From: Antedon mediterranea
Lineage: Eukaryota > Echinodermata > Crinoidea > Comatulida > Antedonidae
Length of the DNA: 64,000 bases
Assembly (NCBI RefSeq): GCF_964355755.1
Contig: NC_092671.1
Coordinates: 5,963,001-6,027,000 of the forward strand
Direction of reading: 5' to 3'
In this document: positions 1 through 11,800 of the stretch, piece by piece
Position numbering within the stretch: the first letter of the stretch is position 1
Layout of the letters: each line of letters opens with the position of its first letter
Made by a program: the position numbers and the translations under genes
The notes under the pieces: model-generated
Databases searched by the model: none
Seen by the model: only the letters and a program-made list of their open reading frames with translations
What the model was told of the DNA's origin: nothing

Positions 1-1
1 T

Positions 2-97
2 GGTAAATCTATTCCAACTGCTGTACCTGGTGTACAAATGACGGCTGCTGAGATGGGTGAACTGCAAAGTAAATTGGTTGAATCGCTCAAAGCTCAG
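2..97 (+). CDS. Penultimate coding exon of an unidentified gene (partial)
   Basis: The reading frame is open from position 2 and encodes 32 residues ending MGELQSKLVESLKAQ. A consensus donor (cag|gtatgt) follows at 98. The exon ends in phase 0 and joins in frame to the acceptor at 943/944, giving KAQ-GLPVPKSPP across the junction. The segment looks like a short amphipathic helix followed by a Pro-rich linker. The upstream exons lie outside the window. I do not recognise the family; the sequence resembles the charged, disordered C-terminus of an RNA-associated protein, but that is only an impression. Confidence 0.72.
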
Positions 98-943
98 GTA
101 TGTTAATATAATATCAATAATAAATTTTATTTCTCAAATAAAAACAAAAGTACAGATAACATTTTCTAAAATAATACATAATAAATGAGAAAAGGAGTAC
201 CCCACTGGAAGCTTAAGCTTTAAAATGTGTGGTCCAGGCAACATATTTAAGTAAGGTAAGAAACATGTAAAAAACATTATGATAATAAACAAAAATAGCA
301 TTTAACTTAACGAATGCAGTTATGTATAGAAATTGGATTATTACAATTTAACAATGATCTATAATTTTTTATTTAACTTAATGTCATTTTTATGAGGAAA
401 AAACCCCAAAAAAACCAGTTTGGATAAAAAAAGTTTGCAATTTGTTAAATTGACCCAGTGTACACCATATCTTATCATCACGCTTACAATCTTACTACGA
501 TGTTAGTAAAGTGAAACATGCATATTTTATGCCTAATGAAGCGTGAAGCCCAGGAAGGGTCTCGTCTGCTTGTTTCTTCTCATCGTTAATCAAATTGTTC
601 ACGTCCTGTGTTTTGGTTCAGTTAAATCCCGGAGATAAACTTCTCATTGCTAATATTAAAGTATTTAAAATGCAAATGCTTTTGAACAACAAATTTGGAC
701 ACAATACAGTGTATTTGCAGTACAGTATTAACAAAATTGAATTAAAGTAGGATACATTCTAACTAATGGTTGTAATACCGTTATTTTTAATCATTCTGAT
801 CATGGGTCAAATAAATTGCATTGGGTAAACTGTAAATTTGATATTTTATTTATATTTCATAAGAAAAAATGTTCCATAGATAATGATTGATGTTCTGAAA
901 AGAGAATTATTTTTAAATAAAACCAATTTAATATATTCTACAG
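98..943 (+). other. Intron between the last two coding exons of the left-edge gene
   Basis: It runs from gtatgt at 98 to a ctacag acceptor ending at 943. It is AT-rich and I see no additional exon or recognisable repeat in it. The splice sites are supported because both flanking exons are open in the same phase. Confidence 0.7.
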
Positions 944-1990
944 GGACTACCAGTACCTAAGTCACCGCCACATAGAAATAAAGGACGCAATGCTAAGGGT
1001 CCTAACCAGGTTAATAAGTTTCCAGAGAACAAAAACAGAAAACCTAACTACGGTCAAGATAGAGCACAAAGTAGGCAGCATGACCAAACAAATGATAGGA
1101 ACAAGCCAAAAGATAAACAACAAAATGATAAGTTACAAGATAGGCACCAGAATCAGAAAGATAGGCGTGAGAATCAGAAAGATAGGCACGAAAATCAGAA
1201 AGATTGGCACGAGAATCAGAAAGATAGGCACGAGAATCAGAAAGATAGGCATGAGAATCAGAAAGATAGGCACGAGAATCAGAAAGATAGGCACGAGAAT
1301 CAGAAAGATAGGATAAACGATAAACCAGGCAGGCAACATGACAAACAAGATCAACGACAAACAGAATCTCAAACAATAAAAACTGTACGAAGACGTGAGC
1401 AATACAGACGCCGTAAACGAGAACGAGAATACGCAGAGATGGATGATGAACGAGTTACTTCAAATGATGCAGCTGAGAAGGATTCGGTACGGAGTAAAGA
1501 ATATGAAACAAAATCTACAAAGCCAAACAGAAGTCCTCATACAAGGAACGATTCACCGGAGAAAAAACAAGGCGGACAAAGTAAGAAAGATGTTACACCT
1601 GAAAAGAAAGACACTGTTGAAAATAATATAGCATCGAAGAAAGATAAGGTAGAAAATGTTTTAAAGAATAACGAAGATAAAGCGACAGAAGGTTCACAGA
1701 ACGAGGCTGAAAAACAACGCAAAAACAACGTGGAAAGCAAACCACTGGCAAATGGCACGACACCGGTATCTAAAGAGAAGCGTGTACAACGATCACCGCG
1801 TCGAAAACCACGCCCAGCCTCTGTACCAAACGGCGTTATTCTCAACGGTCACGCTGAACACGAGAAAGAAGACATGACCAACAATAATAAAGATAATGCC
1901 TGTATTAAAAGTAACGATTCAAATGTAAAAACGATTGAACAGCCACTTCAAAACGGGCATGTCAATGGTTCTGTCGAGGTGGATGAGTGA
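944..1990 (+). CDS. Terminal coding exon: Lys/Arg/Glu-rich disordered C-terminus with heptad minisatellite
   Basis: The exon is open for 348 codons from the acceptor at 943/944 to TGA at 1988-1990, in phase with the exon ending at 97. In order it holds a Pro/basic start (GLPVPKSPPHRNKGRNAKGP), an Asn/Lys/Gln-rich stretch, about 7.7 copies of a 7-residue unit (NQKDRHE and variants) at 1151-1311, a strongly basic patch (VRRREQYRRRKRERE, about 1385-1430), then Glu/Lys/Asn-rich sequence with SP and TP sites (RSPRRKPRPASVPNG near 1795-1830), ending GHVNGSVEVDE. No globular domain, membrane segment or catalytic motif is visible. The basic patches would suit RNA binding or nuclear localisation, but this is inference and I cannot name the family. 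Other open frames across 990-1845 are by-products of the repeat and of skewed codons. Confidence 0.8.
   Translation, partial: GLPVPKSPPHRNKGRNAKGPNQVNKFPENKNRKPNYGQDRAQSRQHDQTNDRNKPKDKQQNDKLQDRHQNQKDRRENQKDRHENQKDWHENQKDRHENQKDRHENQKDRHENQKDRHENQKDRINDKPGRQHDKQDQRQTESQTIKTVRRREQYRRRKREREYAEMDDERVTSNDAAEKDSVRSKEYETKSTKPNRSPHTRNDSPEKKQGGQSKKDVTPEKKDTVENNIASKKDKVENVLKNNEDKATEGSQNEAEKQRKNNVESKPLANGTTPVSKEKRVQRSPRRKPRPASVPNGVILNGHAEHEKEDMTNNNKDNACIKSNDSNVKTIEQPLQNGHVNGSVEVDE
1151..1311 (+). repeat. In-frame 21-bp coding minisatellite (7-residue unit)
   Basis: The unit aatcagaaagataggcacga (plus g) repeats about 7.7 times with a few substitutions: R to W once, and third-base or H-codon changes elsewhere. 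The unit is a multiple of three, so copy-number change leaves the downstream frame intact. The repeat encodes alternating basic and acidic residues. Confidence 0.92.
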
Positions 1991-2485
1991 ATATATTTAA
2001 ATCATTATCATAACAATCCCTGGTATTAACCTGGAAATAGAAGACCACACCCAAAGAGTTATAGTTTATCACCCAAACTTGGTCCAATCTGTCAAGGGGT
2101 GGGCTTATAACCGAGTCTAAAACTAATGGGACCAAAGTGAGTTTGATTTTTGATTAAGCTTCATCCATTGATAAATAAATATAGTACTATGAAACTTAAT
2201 ATGTTATTATATACAGGAGAATGAATGAACTGTATATATTTGTAGTGACTAATAAGTCCGTTAAATTTGTCATTTGTGTCAGGTATACCTAGTGAACACA
2301 GTTATAAGAAGTACTGTATAGATATATTGAAACTAGTAATGTGCCTATACAAAGTGTTACTCGATAATTTAAACATCTTAATTTAAGTTTTATTTATACA
2401 TTTGATCAAAAACTGATGATCACAACTCATTATAAAATGTAATTGTTTGTTTAAAGATAAATAACATATTAAGCTGCATAATAAA
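1991..2485 (+). other. Probable 3' UTR with AATAAA signal at 2480-2485
   Basis: This is AT-rich non-coding sequence after the TGA at 1988. The first good AATAAA on this strand is at 2480-2485, followed by a T-rich stretch at 2520-2528. A later AATAAA could extend the transcript. The block at about 2045-2135 (cacccaaacttggtcc ... ggggtgggcttata) weakly resembles the MITE-like sequence at 11080-11131. Confidence 0.45.
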
Positions 2486-3139
2486 GTGTAATGTTATTGT
2501 ACTATTATAAAAGAGTATATTTTTTTTCTTAAATATTATACAGAAATTATAATATTTTCATTTTTTTGTTATTAGTATTGTTCACCCATTGTGTATTGTA
2601 GAGGATAAATTATGTTAGAACCCATTAAATTCTTCATTTTAATGCAAGAAAAAAAAAAGTACAAACAAACAAAAATGTATAGATATAAATCTAAAAATAA
2701 AATACCAAATATGGTGTGCCTTACGTATATGTTAATGTATAATTCAATTTTTAACAAACACTACAATTGGGAATCTTCTTTTTTTTTCTTTTTCAAGAAA
2801 TTACATATTTTCAGAATTTAAATATTTTATAAAGAAAAAAAATATATTGTTGAGAAAACCATAAATGTTTATTTCTGTCTTATACAAAGTCTTCCATTAA
2901 TTGTATTTTTTTAATGTACTGTAAATAGAAAAGGGCATTATTGAAATTGCTTTAAAAACCTTTTCCCCTTAATTTTTCTTCTAGTTTTTTTATAGTTGGA
3001 AAAATTGGGTTTTGTTGATATGTAAATGAATACTTGACTGGTGACAATATTGTGATAATCATCCGATAAAATAACTGTTTCATCTTCATGTATTATAGAA
3101 AGATAATTTTTATGCTTAAGAGTTAAGTGTATGTAAAAT
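2486..3139. other. AT-rich intergenic stretch
   Basis: Poly-A and poly-T runs with no supportable exon, RNA gene or transposon end. Short open frames here are what AT-rich DNA gives by chance. Confidence 0.6.
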
Positions 3140-3830
3140 ATTCACACATGAGAAATTCTCATAAGAAATTCATATATAAGAAATCTGTAGGCCTATGTGA
3201 GAAATCTGTTTATGTGAGAAATATAAGAAATCTTTATAATGAGAAATCCATATACTGTATAAGAAATCTGTATATAAGAAATCCATGTATCAGAAATCCA
3301 TATACTGTATCAAAAATCCATATACTGTATAAGAAATCTGTATATAAGAAATCCATGTATCAGAAATCCATATACTGTATCAAAAATCCATATACTGTAT
3401 AAGAAATCTGTATATAAGAAATCCATGTATCAGAAATCCATATACTGTATCAAAAATCCATATACTGTATCAGAAATCCATGTATACTCTATCAGAAATC
3501 CATGTATACTCTATCAGAAATCATACTGTATCAGAAATCATACTGTATAAGAAATCCATGTATCAGGAATCCATATACTGTATCAGGAATCCATATACTG
3601 TATCAGGAATCCATATACTGTATCAGGAATCTGTAGGGCTATATGCGAGAAATGTGTATATGTGAGAAATCTATTTGAGAAATGTGTATATGTGAGAAAT
3701 CCATATGAGAAATGTGTATATGTGAGAACTCCATATGAGAAATCCATATGTGAGAACAACATATGTGAGAACTCTATATGAGAAATCCATATGAGAAATG
3801 TGTACTGTATAATATGAGAAATCCATCTTC
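3140..3830. repeat. Degenerate minisatellite built on agaaatccatatactgtat
   Basis: Units of about 19-20 bp (agaaatccatatactgtat, with variants atcagaaatccatgtat and tatgtgagaaatc) are arranged in changing order. A higher-order block of about 77 bp is repeated in 3245-3460. The right part drifts to a tatgtgagaaatc/catatgagaaat unit. Frames open across it are repeat artefacts. Confidence 0.88.
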
Positions 3831-6800
3831 ACCCAGTATTAGCAGCTAAGTATCTAACCACCAAGTTACAACATCACTGCTTATACTGTATGTACTATGT
3901 ATGTAATTAACGTACAGTATAACATACTGATTGTGATGTAATTACCATATACTGCATGTTCTGTATGGCATTATGCTAATTGTAACGTTTCTTAAATAAC
4001 AATCATTCCAGTCTGTCGTTTATTTTTCTCGTTTATTCTGCTCTTTTATTCTCTTATAATTTAAGTATATTTGTTAAGTAAGTTTGTGTATTCAAATAGT
4101 TTAATAAATGTGTTGACTTAATGTTCAGAAAACAACATTTAAATTGTGATGGTAATTATGGTTTTGTAAATCTTCAACTCATATTTTTCATTTAATAATT
4201 GTTGAGTTACTGAAAGTTTCTGCTAAATGTTAGTGTACATAGTTATATAAATTATATAATAGTTAATATGCAGTTGTAATAGTATCCATAAAATCTATAA
4301 TTGGTATTATTATAATAAATTCATTGTATGATATGTCACAATCTAGGTACTTGATTTTGGTGCTTTAAATAACTTTGCTTTAGTTGTTCTATTGATAATA
4401 TTATTACACTTATCGTATGCAGCAATAAATATCCACTGTTATATTTGTAATAGATTACTACCTTGTACACATACTTCTTACTTTTACCTTTGAAAATATC
4501 ATCACTTATTTTAGTCATATGCCATAAAGGTTTTATTTTATAGATAATTTTTTTTAAAGATTATTTTCAAATTGTTATTTATCTTTAAGTGGAAAGGTAA
4601 ATTGAAATATTTTACATGTTTGTTTTTTAGAGAGTATAATACAATTGCAAATCTTTAAGGTTAACATAGTTTCTGACCAAATATAATCCCTCCCGGAATC
4701 GAGGAATTGAACCGTCCCTGGCTTGTTCCCAATTATTCAATGACACAAGGAATATACAAAAATGTTGGTATGATAGTACAGCTACAGTTATATTCTTGGA
4801 TTAATGTCCCCCAGGGTTTAATGATTGTAATCCGATGTTCTCTGAATTTTTTCAAATGTTCAGTTTACTTATGGAGAAATAAGTTTTCCATGGTTTACTA
4901 GATACTACTGTATATTGTTGTAACACATCATGCATGCACTGTCGTAGGTAGTTGACTCTGTGCAATAATGCATGGTTTGTAACGAAAAGATTAATTAAAG
5001 CACTGTATATAACTTACCTCCGAAGTACAATATGTATTAAATTAGGAGATATTTTCAAATACAATCCTTGATGGAAGTCCATGTTAGACTAATAAATGTT
5101 AGATTTGTTATTCAATATCAGTACTTTATCAGGTTTGGTTATAACTTGTCAGTATAATCAAGGCAATTGTTAGATTGTCTTGGTATAATGAAACATTTTA
5201 TTAACCAAACCTACCTATAATCTAAAGGTTATAACTATAGCAATTCACTTTTGTTTAATTGTGAACTTCTTTTTCAAATACATATTATCTTGATGCTGCA
5301 GTACTCATTAGATAACTGCAAACCTGTACAATTGTTCTTTTATTCGTATGAACTTTAATACATCTTTCTTACAGACTTTAGATATCGTACATATTTCTTA
5401 TAAATTGTTCTTACAAACTGATGATAGGTTAAGAAGAAGAGTTAATATGATTATATATTTGGATTGTACGCTTCGATTCAGTACTCTCCTAAATTGGATT
5501 AGTTTCAATAAAAAAAAACCTGTATATTCTTACAAGAAATAAGGTATTTGCTGTTTTCATTGTTTTTATTTCCAATTGTCCATTTATAGTGCTTGTTTCA
5601 ATTATACCGTTTCAGTGAGGTACGTTTCTCGGTGATGCGGTTATATATTTACTTCATTTACTTGATGTTGAGACTTACAAAGCCGTAGCTTGTGTGTCCC
5701 TTGACGTGTTTCTATATCTTGTCTACTATAGGGGGCATATGCGCTTTAAAATGTTGATGAAGATTGCGTCAACTTTGTGCTGCGTTAGGATGTCACACAA
5801 TATTACCGAAGTTTATGCAGTGTGCGAAAGCGTTGCTGCAATAAATTTAGATCTGTAAGAGAAAAACAGCTTAGGCCTGGTACGTTTATAATATTATAGG
5901 CCTACAATAATGTATAACTAGTAATATTCACCTTCAGTTTGGCCAGAGAATTGATCACCATTCTTCAACATTGCAAGCCAAATGTTTGTTCCCGTACCAC
6001 CAGCAAGCAATGTGTAGCAAGTGAATATGCATAATACGTTCGGAATTCCAGGTGGTCATTATTAACTCATCAGGGAGGTATAAATATTTCTATACCTCTC
6101 TGAACTGACCGTGGATACTATATTGGTTTCTTTAGAGGTTGTATAGAGGGAAATTAGAGCATCATTTGGCTATTACTGAGATTTTCTACAGTATAAACGG
6201 TTTTCATTTGAAAATTAGTATAAAAGCAAATAATTCTGACTAATAATGAATCCTTGCTACTGTTCTTCTCAAAGTTAATACAACAAATGTTAAAGATCAA
6301 ACCCATATTAAATAAAATTAAATGTACCATATTTTCTTGTCACGAAAAATGGCAAATGTTGCATCTGTCAAATGTTAAAACCAACTGTTAAAGCTGAGCA
6401 AATGTTTAATCTGTTATTTCAATGTCGAATATATATATATATTGTAAAAATCAAAGCAGAACTATATCTCTCGGTGAAAAAAGAAAATAACTAGTTCACA
6501 ACAATACTAAATTTAAAAAAGAATTTATTGCTACAACCTGTAAAATGTACGTAATTTGTCTACAAATTAAAAAAAAAATTGAAACGATATGTTAAATCTT
6601 AAAATATTAACTTGAATCAAAATTAATTAACATTTAATTAATACCGGTAATAATGATAACACCATAGAGCAGCAAAACTGTGATTTAAAATAAAACATAA
6701 TTATTTGTTTTAAAATTCTTGTAATTTATAATACAGTATATCATTATTTTTTTTAAATTATTTATATAATTAGCAAGTGATCAGCTCTCTCTCTCCCTCT

Positions 6801-8571
6801 GTAAAATGAACACATTTAAATGTTTAATCTTAAAAATAATTGTATATATCTAAATAAGAATAATACCGTTACATAAAAAGGATCACTGTATTGAACAATT
6901 TAATTGAATGTCCATTAAAAAATATAAGTACAGTTTTTTGGGGTTTTTTTTTAGTTTAAAAACCAAGCAATTTAAGTTGATAATAGTAAACAGAATATGA
7001 TACTATTTCCTTAATAAAAAATAAGATGATTAAAGTTTAAAACTTAAGTACAGTTGAACATGGAAAAAGTAGTAGGTGGTAGAACATTTCCTTTACTGAA
7101 TGTGAAATATGATTTAATTTATAAATGAATACATTTATCATTCATTTGTATTTGATAATTTGATTTGATAATTTATTTACTATTTAAACACACTGTACAT
7201 TTCTATTTAAATTTATCCATATTTGAATAGATAAGAATAGAAAAAACAAATTATAAAAAGTAGGTGATATACATTAAAAATAGATCACTGAAAATTATCA
7301 TTTTAAAAAGTTGCTAATTAATAAGTAACTTAATTTGTTGCAATAGTTTAAAGAAAGAATTAAGTATAATACAAGACCATTGGTGGTAAAAATGATAAAA
7401 AAATGAATAAAAAAAACAAACAAGAAAACTAACCAATTAAATAGCACACAAATTAAATTAGTACACAACACAATAAATAATTTAATAATAAATTCTTGAA
7501 ATAATGCTGGTTTAAATTTAAATTTGAAATAGCCATATGTTAAATTGTCACTTCACTGCCTGATTAGTGTGGCAGACTGGGTGCCCACCCAAATCGGATC
7601 CGCCTATGTCCATTAACTTATAATTCAATTTTTAACGGAGTGTACAAATAAAGAAACATGACGACACATTATTTAATAAAATTTATCTAACTACAAGAAT
7701 AAAAATATGAAAGACATTATCAATTACACTATTATCCTAAATACATTTGGTTTAAATTACTGTTATACGTGTCCTTATCAACCGACTACATCAACCATAA
7801 TTTAATTTGTTCCGAAGACCTTGATTTGGCAAATTTGATTCTGTTCATACAAATTAAACTTGATCTTTTTGAAGGTATATCAATATACATAAGTCATACA
7901 TGATAGATATGTAATTATTTACATCCAATAACTATTTACCATCGTAGTAACGGATGAAGGTATACAAAAGGGTTGATACTTATTTCAATATATTTCAATT
8001 AAAGCTTCAAAAGTTTTAGAATATATTTTATGTCTCAAAACTTATTTAACTTAGAAATAGAGTTAATTTTTAAAACCTTATTTACATAATATATTATATC
8101 TATATAAGAATCCCAATGCACAAAATATGCTCTATACAAAATTAATTTCTATATAAAAGCAATCGTAAGTAAAATTACGATTACGAATTCTATGAATGAA
8201 TAATTGTAATGCTGTACAGTAAATGATTTGTTTGTTTGTCTGTTATACAATTTATATGTTATGCGTATACAACATGATTTGAGCTCAAAGTTATGGGATA
8301 GAATTATTGCACCCTCTTTATTAATTTGTTAATAATTACCTTTTTTTTTTCTATTTTCTATTTTTTTAAATAATCTGGTTAAATGCCAAAAGGAATGTTA
8401 AGAATCTACAAATAATTCTTAAATATTAAAATTATTAATTTGACAAATTGCCATGACTAGAAATGACATGACTAATAAAATAAATTCAAAATGTAATTTT
8501 AATTCTTTAAAAGGTATGTAAAACTATAATCAAAACTTATGGTATTATATTGAATAAAATGTCTTAAGTTA
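3831..8571. other. Long AT-rich gene-free stretch
   Basis: About 4.7 kb with no convincing exon, RNA gene or complete mobile element. It contains poly-A/T tracts, short (AT)n at about 6430-6442, a small inverted repeat (agggaggtata ... tatacctctct, about 6069-6103), and a brief less AT-rich stretch at 5620-5830. Confidence 0.55.
8317..8322 (-). terminator. Candidate polyadenylation signal (AATAAA, minus strand) for the MANSC gene
   Basis: The plus strand reads tttatt, which is AATAAA on the minus strand about 390 nt past the stop codon. If used, the 3' UTR would include the palindromic MITE at 8572-8707. An ATTAAA-like signal near 8493 is an alternative. Confidence 0.3.
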
Positions 8572-8707
8572 ACTATCAAACTAGTTTGACAAAACAAAGT
8601 GTACCCAAATATGGTAGTGATATGCCCAAACATGGTAGTGATATGACATCATCGCATCCATATATGGCCACATCACATTTTTATTGTCACATACAGTTTG
8701 ATAGTGT
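8572..8707. mobile_element. Palindromic MITE family, copy 1 (in the predicted 3' UTR of the MANSC gene)
   Basis: It has the family's diagnostic blocks: actatcaaactagtttgac at the left end, internal caaatatggtagtgatatg and atatatggccacatcaca, and cagtttgatagtgt at the right. The outermost aaagctctgtctac ends are missing. It lies just 3' of the stop codon of the minus-strand gene. Confidence 0.85.
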
Positions 8708-8710
8708 TTT

Positions 8711-8850
8711 TCAGTTGTACATTCCATTGATAAGGTAGTCAACTTTGGAGTAATGACGTCTCTGGTAACCTTCGTACCATCTCTTACCGAGTAAAACACA
8801 AATGGCACACGCAAATAAAACACCAAAACATAAGGACGCTATGAGAGCTC
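8711..8850 (-). CDS. MANSC-like gene, last coding exon: transmembrane helix and cytoplasmic tail
   Basis: The acceptor is tgtttacag|gagctctc. The exon encodes a hydrophobic span (ALIASLCFGVLFACAICVLL), a basic stop-transfer KR, then the tail WYEGYQRRHYSKVDYLINGMYN and TGA at 8713-8711. As I recall, MANSC1-type tails end in a Tyr-containing DYLING-like motif, which would make this the most conserved cytoplasmic piece. Two or three Tyr in the tail could be phosphorylation or sorting sites (inference). Confidence 0.88.
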
Positions 8851-11800
8851 CTGTAAACATAAAACATAGTAATAGTTTTAAATGATAATAGAAAAGAAAC
8901 AAAAAATCATCTTTTCAAGTTAAAATGGCCTGACATTTATGTATCATCATTAATTGTCCTAAATTTGCCTATTGATTTTGACAATCAATATATTGGTGAT
9001 GACAAAATCTGGAGTTATCTTATCATAATAGCATGCCCCTGACGCTCTCTATATTTTGCCAGGTGTAAATTTCTGAGAGCTAAATATATTGTATTGCTGG
9101 GCATTGTATTTATCCCCTATATATACACTTACCATTTGATGATAACTTATTGTATGCCACCTCACTATTAAGGACCACGTTTGATACGTTCTGAGAATTT
9201 TAAAAGAATAAATAAATGTTAAAAGGGATGATAACAAATTAAAAAATTATATTGAGGCATGAAAGACATGAAAGGCTTCCTCTTGGAAAAAAAAGACACT
9301 TTTCACAAGAGTAGGGGTTGGTGGTTGGAGTCTTAAGCTCTGTCTACATTTTCAAACTTCATCATCATGTCTATATATGGGCACATCACATTATCACTAC
9401 CATATTTAGGCACATCACAATTTTTTGTCAAACTAGTTTGATAGTGTAGACAGAGCTTTAAATCTTAAATCTTAAACTGCTAACTGGGAAGAAGATATTT
9501 AGGTTAACCTATACAGAACAAACTTTGTCCATGTTTTTCCAGGATCTTGGGTTGAAAATATTATATTATTTATTATTATTATTTTTTGCTATTGTGACAA
9601 AACTCCACTCGAAAAGACTGGTAACAAGACCTTGTTTATGTAGAGCATATTATGTATAGGTTGTCTTTGATTATTTAAGGTGGAGGTCGCTTTATTAACC
9701 ACTAGCCTAGACGGCTATCTGACCTCTTCAGGAGACTCTCATAAAAAAATTCTTTTTTTAATTCAAATTAATATACAAAAACTTTAAACTAACTTTAGTA
9801 CACTTATCGTACCTTATTTGATATAGTTGTAGCATCTGTAAACAATTCGGTAACTTCAACATAGCGCGTTTCTGTTGTTGTACTTTTCGTGATTTCTGTC
9901 GCAACTGTTGTAGTTTGTTGATCAGTTGTTGTTGGTTGCGACGGTAGCAGCGTGGTTGTTGGTGCCGGAGTGGTAATACGTGGTGCAACAGTTGTCGATG
10001 GTTTCAGTGGCGTTAAAGATGCATCTAAAGCAATAAATATGTGGAAAAGTTGATATGTTTGCTGTTCTGAATATTGTAATTTTATAATGAAATTAATGAT
10101 AGTATAACATGTACATACGCCTACAACATCAACCGTGATTACAAAAGTGGCATTATTTTTCTTATTTGTCAATTTGTACAAGTAATTTCATTTCTGATTT
10201 TGAAATTATACTTTTATTATTATTTTAATTCTTATTTAGATCAAAACTGAATAAAATAGCATGGAAGGAAGTAGGTGATGTAGTAACAAATATAAAAAAA
10301 AGTGAGCAAGTGATCATGAATAACAAAATATAATTCATGTAATGAAGCTCAAGCTCAATGATGAATGGCTGATTTGGATACTTGCTTTTTTGTCTCCATA
10401 CTCAACAAACAAAACACACCCTCTCTCATAACCCCTAAAAATGGTGTACAGTCAAACCTCCTCCTAATTATCTCAAACTAATGAACTCTATCATAACATG
10501 ATTCGTTGTGCGACAGCACAGTTTATTTAATATACGGTCAAGATAAATACAAAATAATAATGTGAGTTGCAAATAAAACTGTAAATAAGGTAAAAAACAG
10601 AAGAAAAACATTTTTTCTTGTCGTGTTAGACCTTATATGTGATCAAAATACAGATAAACGATAACTATATGTTGTATAAGAATAAAACACATGCATAAGG
10701 ATAGTGAATATTGTGTAACAGATTAAAACAATGTATTCTTAATAATTTTTTCGGAAAAATGAGGGTGTCTAAATAATATTGACATAATTGCTCAAACATG
10801 CTCAAAAAGAATAGAATGAAGGCATGCAAGAAATAATAAATTGCAAACAGATGCAATGAATAATACTGTACATGCAAAGACTATACTAACACCGTGTATC
10901 ATCGGGTATAAATCCCACTTTTGGTCTAATCCCACTCCCTACTTTATGTCTGATTTCACAAACAGGCATATCCCTAGGTATAGTGGTTTGGATGTAGCCA
11001 GTCCTGATGAGGTTTTACAAGAAATGCTAACAAATCATTTTTTTTCTCTCCTGAATAAGGGTTTTTCCCATGTATAGTCATACCACCCCAAAGTTGGCCC
11101 AATTTTGTGTTGTAGGGGGTGGGATTATACCAAAGGATATGCGGTATACCGCATGGTACAGTAAGGACTACTACTGTTTTCGAAAGGGTGTCTAAACTGT
11201 CCAATAGTAACTTGCAAAATATAGCTAACTCGGCCCTTGCATGGACTCGGCTTAACCATATGACCCTCAATGCTAAAAAAACATGTGAATTAATTGTGAG
11301 TTGTAAGAAAAACAAGTCGATATTTAATCCTCTAATTATTAATAAATGTAGTGTTAACCAGGTTTGCCGTACTAAGCTCCTTGGAATTATTATATGTGAC
11401 AATTTATCATGGCAACCCCATATTGATTCTTTGATAGCTAAATCAAACTCACGGTTATATTTCCTTAAACAATTGCGCCGGTCCGGTCTAGACGCCCAAG
11501 CCTTATGCTATTTCTATTGTTGTGTTATCAGACCTGTACTAGAATACGCCGTCCCCGTTTGGGGAACGTGCTTAACTAAATTGCAGTCTGACCAACTGGA
11601 AAGTATCCAACGAAGGGCGCTTAGAATCACGTTCCCAGAGCTCAGTTACAACAAAGCAATGGCTCAATGTAATGTGCCTGTGCTATGTGAACGTCGAACT
11701 AGACTGTGCAAGGATTACTATCAGAAACTTAAAAACCCTTCCCATAGACTTCATCACCTTCTTCCAAAAGCGCCTAAATCTAGATACAATTTAAGACAAG

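Noticed and set aside
990-1845. Alternative frames on both strands over the left-edge gene (RKIGTRI repeats; YLSDSRA repeats)
   Set aside because: Shadows of the real frame, which is fixed by the splice phase from exon 2-97 and runs through to 1990.
3127-3665. Plus-strand frames rich in IRNPYTVS repeats
   Set aside because: Translation of the degenerate 19-20-bp tandem repeat.
10841-11077. 78-codon plus-strand frame upstream of the RT fragment
   Set aside because: It overlaps a MITE-like repeat, has no RT or endonuclease motif, and is not in continuity with the RT frame.
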